Below are positions 1-6,644 of a stretch of 9,436 bases of DNA, piece after piece. Made by a program: the position numbers and the translations under genes. Within the stretch, counting starts at the first letter, position 1. Every line of letters starts with the position of its first letter. Origin of the DNA: an uncultured Clostridia bacterium (lineage in GTDB: Bacteria; Bacillota; Clostridia; UBA1381); assembly GCA_934489015.1 (NCBI GenBank), contig CAKSSN010000045.1, positions 1 through 9,436 of the forward strand. The letters run 5' to 3'. The notes beneath the pieces were generated by a model. The model was given only the letters and a program-made list of their open reading frames with translations. It was not told the origin of the DNA and ran no database searches.

Positions 1-5
1 ATATT

Positions 6-59
6 AGTATACCATAGCTTTCCGACAAAGTCAACACTTTTTTTCTTATTTTTTTATTA
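6..59 (-). promoter_or_regulatory. Strong sigma-A promoter reading out of the left edge
   Basis: The transcript strand has TTGACT (34-29), exactly 17 bases, then TATACT (11-6). An A-rich stretch at 59-40 lies just upstream and resembles an UP element. It would drive a gene to the left of the window. Nothing else in 1-131 is supported, and no clear terminator for the DUF4830 gene is seen there. Confidence 0.7.
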
Positions 60-131
60 TTGACTAAATTATACAACTATTTTTTTAAATTTTTATTTAT
101 AGTTAGTGGATAATAACAGCAAATATAAAAA

Positions 132-542
132 TCATTTATGTAAACCATCTCCGAGAGAGTGCATAAATCCGTCAAGCGACGTTGTGGATATATCTCCCCC
201 GACCGCCTCGCCGCGTACAATAAGCACATTTGCACGCACCTGTTCCTTAAGCTCCGACGAATAATTATTAACCGAAAACGTATATCTTACAGCCTTCATT
301 CCTCTGTATGCTTCAAGATCAAGCCCTATTTTTTTCTGAAGCTCGTTATACTGAAGATATACATCATCAAACTCGCGTGGCAAAATGACCTCTACGCACT
401 CTATCGGATGCGGCTGAATTTCCCATCCGTAGCTTCTGACAAAATCCGCCGCCGCTCTGCTCTCTCTGCAGCATATAACGAACACAGCCGTTATAATAAC
501 CACAGAAATAACTATACCTGCATAACAAATCAAATTTTTCAT
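132..542 (-). CDS. DUF4830-family membrane-anchored protein
   Basis: A 136-aa protein with one N-terminal hydrophobic segment (about residues 4-25) and a small extracytoplasmic domain. The domain carries landmarks I recognise from DUF4830 proteins of Clostridia: SYGWEI, P-R-E-F-D-D-V-Y, Y-N-E-L-Q-K, GLDLEAYRG, VRANVLIV, VGGDIST and LDGFMHSL. The family has no known function. There is no lipobox before the Cys-Cys pair at 24-25, so a transmembrane anchor is more likely than a lipoprotein. The start at 542 is chosen because GGAGG lies five bases upstream. The longer reading from a TTG at 650 would begin inside the upstream hairpin and has no such site. The gene follows a terminator-like hairpin and its own promoter-like -10, so it is probably not part of the lyase operon. 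Confidence 0.85.
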   Translation of the reverse strand: MKNLICYAGIVISVVIITAVFVICCRESRAAADFVRSYGWEIQPHPIECVEVILPREFDDVYLQYNELQKKIGLDLEAYRGMKAVRYTFSVNNYSSELKEQVRANVLIVRGEAVGGDISTTSLDGFMHSLGDGLHK

Positions 543-547
543 AAATA

Positions 548-552
548 CCTCC
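548..552 (-). promoter_or_regulatory. Ribosome binding site that sets the DUF4830 start
   Basis: GGAGG on the transcript strand, five bases before the ATG at 542. It supports the 136-aa start over the in-frame TTG at 650 and ATG at 644, which have no comparable site. Confidence 0.75.
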
Positions 553-582
553 GGAATATGTTTAATAAAAATATATTTTTTC

Positions 583-611
583 ATTATATAAAATATTCCG
601 CAATAAAATAA
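583..611 (-). promoter_or_regulatory. Weak promoter candidate for the DUF4830 gene
   Basis: The transcript strand has a perfect TATAAT (588-583). A poor TTATTT lies at the -35 position 17 bases upstream (611-606), overlapping the terminator tail. AT-rich DNA makes chance matches common. Confidence 0.35.
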
Positions 612-639
612 CACCGCCCGAAGCACTATGCTTTCAGGC
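601..639 (-). terminator. Probable rho-independent terminator of the lyase operon
   Basis: Just after the stop of the frameshifted gene, GCCTGAAAGCA and TGCTTCGGGC pair around a TAG loop with one bulged A and one G-U pair (639-616). GGTGTTATTTTATT follows. The U-tract is interrupted, so termination may be partial. Confidence 0.55.
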
Positions 640-652
640 AGCATTATCAAAA

Positions 653-2133
653 TTATAGGCTCATGTCAAAAACGATTTTTTTATTTACCGGAGAAATAAC
701 TCCTCTTTCGCTGCAAACGCCGTCAACACCTATTTCATAGCTTCGTCCGTTATGAACGCCGCGTATTTTATTTTTTTCAAAAACATGTCCGCAGTCGTCC
801 TTTTTTGAAAAGCTTATATCATCCTCCGTATAAATAACTATGCTTTTTTCGCTCATTTCAAATCTTATTTCCCTGCCCGAAACAGACGCTTCGGCAACAA
901 GCAGATCGCCATCGCGATAGCTTCTTATATTTTCAAAACTGCCGCCGAAATATATTCCTGCATGGTCTGTATCCTCTCTGCGCCACAAAAATCCGTCCAT
1001 CACAGGCAGATTATCATAGGTTATATTCCATTCGCGGCACGGCTCGTCATAAAACGCTTCGGTATAATCCTCACAGAATTTATAAATATCTCTTATATAA
1101 AGCTTATCATTTTCGGTTACGATATTAATTTTGTAATTTATGCAATCATACCAGATACTGTTTTGCACCACGCCGCCCAAAGCGTTTGATGATGCAATAA
1201 GAGCAGTTGGCGGTGTTTTTTCAAAGGTTCTTTTAAACCATTCGCCCGTATCTCCCATTGTCATAACGCGGCATTTTCCGCTTTTTACGTACTCATCGAG
1301 AATTTCAAACTGCATAGGCAGCCCCTTGCTTATAGCCTCCCATCCGAAAGAATTTTCCTGACCGAGCTGAATATACGAAAAAGCAAGACTTTCATTATTA
1401 AAATAATTTTCAAAAAACCATCTTATGATTTTCGGATCGGCGCCTATTTCAGTGCACGGCTCTATGGTAGGCGGCGTTTCACATTCATCCTTATACCAAT
1501 GCAGGCCGTAATTATAAATCGGATCGGGGCCGAGCAGGCGGGAAACGGGCGCATTAATCTGATTTTCCTTTGTTTTTGCCGGGCAAATGCAGTTATATTT
1601 TGACGGGTAATAGCCCTGATTATAATAAGCCGCTGCAATGTATAAGCGTCAACGCCGTATTCCTCGCGGCAAATTCCGAACGCATTTACATTATATTTTT
1701 TCTGCATATATTCCATAGAAAAAGCGTCAATCACCCACGAGCCGACGGATTTCGGATAGCTGCCGAAAATTTCTTTGAATTTGCGCATTATCTCGTCAAT
1801 CAAAAGCATTCTTTCGCTCTGTGTATAAGACGGCAAAAATCCCGGATCAACATACCAGTCCCAGTCATAGCCCTCTCTGCCGCGCCATTTAATGCTCACC
1901 CTTTCGGTAAGGCACTTTGCCATTTCAATCCATATGCCGACCTCTGTGTTTTCCGCGCCCTTTTCAATGCTTACAAGATCATCGCGCACAAGTGCGTCAT
2001 ACTGAAACAAAAACGTATTCGGATAGCCGTATTTTCGGCAAAGCTCAAGCTCCCTTTTTACAGGCTCCGCAAGATCAATTTCAAATCTCGGCTCACACCC
2101 TCTTACAAAATTCATTATGTTTACTATATTCAT
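653..2133 (-). pseudogene. Frameshifted gene for a cytoplasmic deacetylase-barrel-like protein
   Basis: The ATG lies one base after the lyase stop, so the gene is cotranscribed and probably translationally coupled. The first frame reads residues 1-166 (to Y-T-L at 1636) and then runs into unrelated sequence that stops at 1462. A second frame, open from 1636 to 653 without a stop, resumes with AAYYNQGYYPSKYN and LLGPDPIYNYG. Restoring one base gives a 493-aa protein. No signal peptide is present, so it is cytoplasmic. From memory it resembles an uncharacterised family of polysaccharide-deacetylase/glycosidase-like beta/alpha barrels found in gut anaerobes, with landmarks such as FQYDAL, KWRGREGYDWDW, YPKSVGSWVID and the YYNQGYYPS segment. 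The standard NodB TFDDG and HxxxH motifs are not visible. The last roughly 200 residues look beta-rich. It could act on lyase products. A real inactivating mutation and a sequencing or assembly error are both possible; the intact downstream frame suggests a recent change or an error. Confidence 0.8.
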
Positions 2134-2134
2134 A

Positions 2135-5100
2135 TTATTTCACAAATCCTTTATAAATATTAAAATTGTCATAGGCAACTCTGCTGCCTGCGCTTCCGTC
2201 ACCGACAGCAAAGCGAAGTCCGGAAAAGCTCATATTCCACTCCGTAAAATTAGTAAGATACACTCCGTCGCAGTAAAGGTGCATTCTTCCGCGTTTTACA
2301 TCAAAGGTTGCCGAAAGCTTATGCCAGCCGTTTTCGGTTGTGAGCTTTTCGGGATATGTTTTCATAGATCCGTCGCTGTTATACATAACCGTACCATCGG
2401 CATAAATTTTAAAAAGTGTAATTCCCTTTCCTGACACGCTTTCGATAATTTCAGCCGCCGCATCGCCGTCTGCATAGGCTTCAATTTCATATGTATAAAC
2501 GGTGTCGCTTTTTAGCCCGTCACGCTGTATTCTCGGCTTATCTCCGCTTGATGCATTGCCGGTGAGCGTAAACACAGCCGATTTTGCACTGCTCGGCTTT
2601 CCGCCTATTCCGCCCTCAGCAGATATAACGCTGCTGCCGCTGACCTTGTAGCCGTTTCCGTTTGCAATATCGCTGTCCGCGCTGCCGACGGGAATATTTT
2701 CGCGTATCAGTACATACACTGTCTTTTCACCCTTAACAGCCTTTAAATAGCAGCCGTTTCCTGCCTTTTGACTTGTAAGCACGGTTTTTCCGTCCTCTGC
2801 CAAAGCGGAAAGTGTATATCCGTTTGAGCTTGAAAGAGCTGACAAAAGCGTATTCGCGCTTATTATATTTCCGCTTACGCTGTCGGAGTATGCTCCTATA
2901 ACGTTTCTTTCGCTTACGTCAACAGATGCCATACTCGACTTAAGCCCGATTTCCTCCATGTCCGACAAACTCCATACAGAAAGCGGAATATTATATTCGT
3001 TTATGCTGCTTGCATTTACACTCTCCGGAGTAAGCTTAACCGTTATATTAAAGTCGCCCGAAGCTGTTATTTTAATTGCAATTCTGTTTCCCTTTGAATT
3101 GTTATAAAGCACGCTTCCGTCAAAAAGCGGCTTTATTTCCTCTGCACTTATTACGGCTCCTTCCGCATTTGTGACAAATTCAAGCTTTACGCTCTTTCCG
3201 CCCTGCGTTAAGGTCGCGCCGCTTTCGCTGACGCTTACATCAGCATCCGTTTGCATAAACCAGTAAAGCGTTGAAGAGGCTTTAAGGCTTATTTCATCTC
3301 TTATAACAAGGCTTTTTCTGTTATCGGTAAACCAAAATCCGCGTTTTGCCGAAACAGCATTATTCCTTTGCGCATCGGTCAGATCCATTATTGCCGCCGC
3401 TTCGTTTTCTCCGCTTTGAAAAGCCGTTATTTTTGCGGAGTAGTCAACCGGAAATTCATTTTTAACTGTCGGATTTATAACAATCGTATTATGAGCCTCC
3501 GCGCGCTTTGCAAGAGTTTTCCATCTGCCGCCGTTTTCGCTTATATCCCAGTATCCGTTCACGTCATAATTTCCCGATCCGCTGTCCTTTGCCCAGCGCA
3601 TTCCGAAGCAGTCAAACACAAAGCTTCCCGCATCAAGATCGCTGTGAGTTTCGCTGAGTTTTCCTGCGCGAAGCCCCACAAACGTCTGATTTTCCGCACT
3701 CCAGCCGTCACGCATTGAAGCAACCTCTTCTCCCTCAAAACAGAAGTCCTTTAAAAGACTGCCATCATCTGACGGCTTTGTATACCAAAGCATTGCAAGA
3801 GCTACGTCCTCCGCATTATTCATTTTGCCGCCCGACATATTTAAAAATGCCGATAATGAAGCCGTATCTCCGCTCAAATCGGCAAGATACATAATCTCCG
3901 GTACAAGATATTTATTCTCGCTCGCGTCGCCGTAATTGAAAATTGCCTTATCCGACTGCATTGCAAGCATATATCTCTGCGCAGAAGACAGACCCTTCGC
4001 CTTTGAAATATTATAATCCGTTCCGAGCGCGGTTTTTGCGGATGAAATCAGCTTTGATAGGTACTGCACCGTATACTCCCAGTAACCCGGTCCCTCAAAC
4101 CATGCTCCGACAGGCGCAAATCTGTAAAGCGTAACATTAATTCCCCTCAGCGCCTCGCTCACTATACGGCTGCACTCCTCCGGATATATATCCATAAACG
4201 CCATTGCGGTAAGAAACGCTCCGCTGTTGCATATAACGCTGTGGTTCATGTCAACATACATTCCGTTTTGCATCGGGCTGCTTTGATCGCGGTATGCACG
4301 GAGAAAATCATAAATTGCATTATTGTAAACAGCTTTTTCAATAAACTCTCTCTGCTGCTCACTAAGCGCCTCGTAAAGCCAGTCATAGCCTACCGCAACA
4401 ACAGCCGACATTTCCGCCGGCGTAAGATGATTTGTAGGCATCCAGTCTCCCATCGAACAGATGTTTTCAAGCATTGCCCATGCACGAATAAAATATTTTT
4501 CATTTCCGCTTATTCTGTAAGCCATGCAAAGCGCGTACATATCCTCAAGCGCGCCCTTTGCTTCCATAAGAAGCGGATTTGAGTTTTTAAAGCTGTAGAT
4601 TATGTTCGGCTTTGAAATGCATTTATCCGCCGCAGAAATTATCTGATCGTACCAGGATGACATATATTCATCCGTTTGAATTTCGGCACTGATACGCGAA
4701 AAGTCTGCAACGCTTGCCTGTATTCTCGGATGTGTGCAGTAATTTTCGGCAAAATCACCGCATATGGTTTCACGAGTTACATACCCTGTATCCGTAAACA
4801 CGGATTTATCAAAATCGGGCGTTTTTGCAACAAAATCACCTATATGCTTTTTCGGCTCTGTTTCCTCATAAGCGCGGATATTGTCAACATCAAACGAGGA
4901 ATATTCGCTCTCGGTATGCTGACCCGCATATACGCGCACAAGAATTACATATCCGTCTTTGGCAAAGTCCGAATTTTTTATTGTATATGTGCCTATACGG
5001 CTGTTATCCATGTAAAGAGTATAGCTTCCGCCGGTAAAATCGCAGCTTACGGATAATTTGTACCATCTGTTTTTCTCAAGTGTTCTGACGCGGCTGCTGC

Positions 5101-6574
5101 CCGCATAAAGTGAGCTACCGCGAATTAAAAACGGCGTAAATTCCGCGCTTCGGCTATCCTTCAGGCAAAACTGCGCGTCGGTGTTATCGTCCGTAATCCT
5201 AAAATCCGCCTCATATGTTCCGTAGCCCGTGCGGCTTTCATCTATATATGAATCAAGATGGTAGCTGTGCGGATTTGTCTGCGTAAATCTCATAAACGTA
5301 TTCTGATTTTCTGACGCCTCATTCAATGAATTTTCATATTTTGCCGTCATTGATGCGGACCGCTCACCGCTTTCAAATCCGGTATTCAAAAGAACTCTTC
5401 CCGAATTTTCAATCATATCCGCCGCAGCGCAAAGAGGATTTCCTCCCTCCCACAAAAATGCTTTATATGTATAACCATCATTTGCTGCCGCATTTATTTC
5501 AAGCTTATTTTTGCTTTTTGAAGCGTCGGCTTTGCGCAAAAGCACGGTTTCCAAATTGCCGTCGTTGTCATATCCGGCAACATACATTACGGGGGCTTCA
5601 AAAAAATTGCCCTCAGTTTCGCACTCGGCATATAAAATCCCCTCCGACTTTATAAGCGAAACGGGCGAAACAGTATGATTAAAAGCATTTTTTATATTAT
5701 CGTCAAGAGTAAAGTAATGATATGTATATCCGTTCTCAGCAGTCAGCATGAGAGTATTATCGTCAATCATAACAGCGCGCGAAGCATCGGTCGCTTCCTG
5801 CGCGCGCGAGGCTAAGGCATTATAAATATCGGGATTATAATATATCCGCTTGCCAACCGCGTCAATATATAAATCACTTGCCTGCGCCTTTACATTTATT
5901 TTATCGTTTTCGGGATTGTATGCGGATGAATATATTTTAAAATTATCAATCGCCATACGTCCATAAACGCTTTCCTCCTTATCCTTTGAAAGCGTATATT
6001 TAATGTACGCTTCCTTTCTGCCCGAGACGGCACACGAGATTGCACCTATTTTATTTTGGTCAAAATAAATTTCAATTTCGGCCGCCTGCGTGTTAAACAC
6101 AAGCGCCGTTTTATGCCACTGCCCAAGCGCTGCTTTTGCATTTTCCGTCAAAGCTCCGCTTTGATTTGCAGCCTTTACGATGCCGTCCGAGTCGATTTCA
6201 AGATAGCTGTGCCATGCGTCCGGGCTTGTCATTTTTCCGCCGAGAACAAATTTACCGTTTCCGGATAAATACACGTTTTGTTCTATCGTTGTTATATCGC
6301 CGAGCTCTATACCGGCCGTCCCGACTCCCTGATACTGAAGATATTTTCCGCCGCTGAAAACGTCCTCTCCGTTTGCGTCAAAAACAAAGGCTTTGTCGGA
6401 CGAAGTTTTTCCTCCTATGCCGCCTATATATTTTCCGTCCGGCTTATCTGTCGGATATTGAAAAAAATCAGGCCACGTGCAATAATTAAACTCCCACGAA
6501 AAATCCGCCGACGCATACGCGGGGATAACAAGCGCCATCAGGATCGCCGCAATTGCCGCATATAATTTTTTCAT
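2135..6574 (-). CDS. Secreted heparinase II/III-type polysaccharide lyase with accessory modules
   Basis: A 1479-aa secreted enzyme (signal peptide 1-23, cleavage after ASA) predicted to beta-eliminate a uronic-acid-containing polysaccharide outside the cell. Order: L module (51-216), B (226-292), C (303-383), second L-like sandwich (394-569), alpha/alpha toroid (about 600-935), beta-sandwich lyase domain (about 945-1190), A (1206-1290) and L (1319-1476). Lyase signatures are N777-H778 in DMNHSVICNSG, EGPGYWEY at 827-834 (candidate catalytic Tyr 831 or 834), H977 in ETHSDLDAGSF, and H1028 in AEAHNT. By analogy with heparinase II (His406 catalytic; zinc on His408, Asp425, His464), H977 would be catalytic and D979, D997 and H1028 metal-site candidates, with Asp replacing the first His ligand. 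The protein is about twice the usual lyase length because of its accessory modules. The substrate (heparin-like, alginate-like, pectic or other) cannot be read from the sequence. It lies 70 bases after the module-protein gene and one base before the next gene. Confidence 0.92.
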   Translation of the reverse strand: MKKLYAAIAAILMALVIPAYASADFSWEFNYCTWPDFFQYPTDKPDGKYIGGIGGKTSSDKAFVFDANGEDVFSGGKYLQYQGVGTAGIELGDITTIEQNVYLSGNGKFVLGGKMTSPDAWHSYLEIDSDGIVKAANQSGALTENAKAALGQWHKTALVFNTQAAEIEIYFDQNKIGAISCAVSGRKEAYIKYTLSKDKEESVYGRMAIDNFKIYSSAYNPENDKINVKAQASDLYIDAVGKRIYYNPDIYNALASRAQEATDASRAVMIDDNTLMLTAENGYTYHYFTLDDNIKNAFNHTVSPVSLIKSEGILYAECETEGNFFEAPVMYVAGYDNDGNLETVLLRKADASKSKNKLEINAAANDGYTYKAFLWEGGNPLCAAADMIENSGRVLLNTGFESGERSASMTAKYENSLNEASENQNTFMRFTQTNPHSYHLDSYIDESRTGYGTYEADFRITDDNTDAQFCLKDSRSAEFTPFLIRGSSLYAGSSRVRTLEKNRWYKLSVSCDFTGGSYTLYMDNSRIGTYTIKNSDFAKDGYVILVRVYAGQHTESEYSSFDVDNIRAYEETEPKKHIGDFVAKTPDFDKSVFTDTGYVTRETICGDFAENYCTHPRIQASVADFSRISAEIQTDEYMSSWYDQIISAADKCISKPNIIYSFKNSNPLLMEAKGALEDMYALCMAYRISGNEKYFIRAWAMLENICSMGDWMPTNHLTPAEMSAVVAVGYDWLYEALSEQQREFIEKAVYNNAIYDFLRAYRDQSSPMQNGMYVDMNHSVICNSGAFLTAMAFMDIYPEECSRIVSEALRGINVTLYRFAPVGAWFEGPGYWEYTVQYLSKLISSAKTALGTDYNISKAKGLSSAQRYMLAMQSDKAIFNYGDASENKYLVPEIMYLADLSGDTASLSAFLNMSGGKMNNAEDVALAMLWYTKPSDDGSLLKDFCFEGEEVASMRDGWSAENQTFVGLRAGKLSETHSDLDAGSFVFDCFGMRWAKDSGSGNYDVNGYWDISENGGRWKTLAKRAEAHNTIVINPTVKNEFPVDYSAKITAFQSGENEAAAIMDLTDAQRNNAVSAKRGFWFTDNRKSLVIRDEISLKASSTLYWFMQTDADVSVSESGATLTQGGKSVKLEFVTNAEGAVISAEEIKPLFDGSVLYNNSKGNRIAIKITASGDFNITVKLTPESVNASSINEYNIPLSVWSLSDMEEIGLKSSMASVDVSERNVIGAYSDSVSGNIISANTLLSALSSSNGYTLSALAEDGKTVLTSQKAGNGCYLKAVKGEKTVYVLIRENIPVGSADSDIANGNGYKVSGSSVISAEGGIGGKPSSAKSAVFTLTGNASSGDKPRIQRDGLKSDTVYTYEIEAYADGDAAAEIIESVSGKGITLFKIYADGTVMYNSDGSMKTYPEKLTTENGWHKLSATFDVKRGRMHLYCDGVYLTNFTEWNMSFSGLRFAVGDGSAGSRVAYDNFNIYKGFVK
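2147..2959 (-). repeat. C-terminal A-L modules of the lyase
   Basis: Residues 1206-1476. A shows E-I-G-L-K, SSSNGYTL (identical to residues 78-85 of the module protein) and LKAVKGEKTVYV. L shows G-W-H-K-L, L-Y-C-D-G-V and V-A-Y-D-N-F-N-I-Y. The series matches A-L of the upstream gene but lacks a following B. Confidence 0.65.
5426..6424 (-). repeat. N-terminal L-B-C modules of the lyase
   Basis: Residues 51-383. L has Q-W-H-K-T and M-A-I-D-N-F-K-I-Y. B ends H-Y-F-T-L-D. C has VAGYDNDGN and KAFLWEGG. The end of B shares the identical 16-base string TCAAGAGTAAAGTAAT (plus strand, 5703-5718) with B2 of the module protein (6898-6913). Confidence 0.65.
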
Positions 6575-6583
6575 GTTTAAAAT

Positions 6584-6592
6584 CCCCCCTTA
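6584..6592 (-). promoter_or_regulatory. Ribosome binding site of the lyase
   Basis: TAAGGGGGG on the transcript strand, nine bases before the ATG at 6574. The run of six G is an unusual but usable Shine-Dalgarno sequence. It begins five bases past the base of the intercistronic hairpin, so the hairpin could affect ribosome access. Confidence 0.6.
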
Positions 6593-6597
6593 AATGC

Positions 6598-6633
6598 TTC
6601 AAAGCGCAGGGCAGAATTGCCCTGTGCTTTGAA
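6598..6633 (-). other. Intercistronic hairpin between module protein and lyase genes
   Basis: A 16-bp stem with one internal A/C mismatch and a four-base loop fills most of the 70-base gap. The transcript-strand arms are TTCAAAGCACAGGGCA and TGCCCTGCGCTTTGAA. It is not a standard terminator, because the T-run lies before the stem and only a purine-rich stretch and the lyase ribosome site follow. It could protect the upstream message from exonucleases or define an RNA processing point, giving unequal amounts of the two proteins. The structure is certain; the role is inferred. Confidence 0.65.
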
Positions 6634-6644
6634 AAAATAACAGT

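Noticed and set aside
60..88. Plus-strand TTGACT as a rightward promoter
   Set aside because: The matching -10 position (TTTTAA) is poor and no plus-strand gene follows.
75..104. AACTAT/ATAGTT inverted repeat after the DUF4830 gene as a terminator
   Set aside because: The stem is only six AT-rich pairs with an 18-base loop, as expected by chance in this AT-rich stretch.
132..650. 172-aa reading of the DUF4830 gene from the TTG at 650
   Set aside because: The extra 36 residues overlap the terminator-like hairpin and are AT-rich. The internal ATG at 542 has a GGAGG site five bases upstream and directly precedes the membrane segment.
1630..1645. Programmed -1 ribosomal frameshift in the third gene
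   Set aside because: There is no X-XXY-YYZ slippery heptamer and no clear downstream pseudoknot at the shift. The in-frame tail after it is unrelated sequence, as in an ordinary indel.
1570..2163. Long plus-strand open frames, including this 197-aa one and others opposite the large genes
   Set aside because: They are shadows of minus-strand genes: the compositions are rich in Arg, His, Cys and Ile, there are no ribosome sites, and no domain resemblance is visible.
6598..6633. The intercistronic hairpin as a terminator
   Set aside because: Neither strand has a U-tract after the stem. The T-run precedes it on the transcript strand and becomes an A-run on the other.
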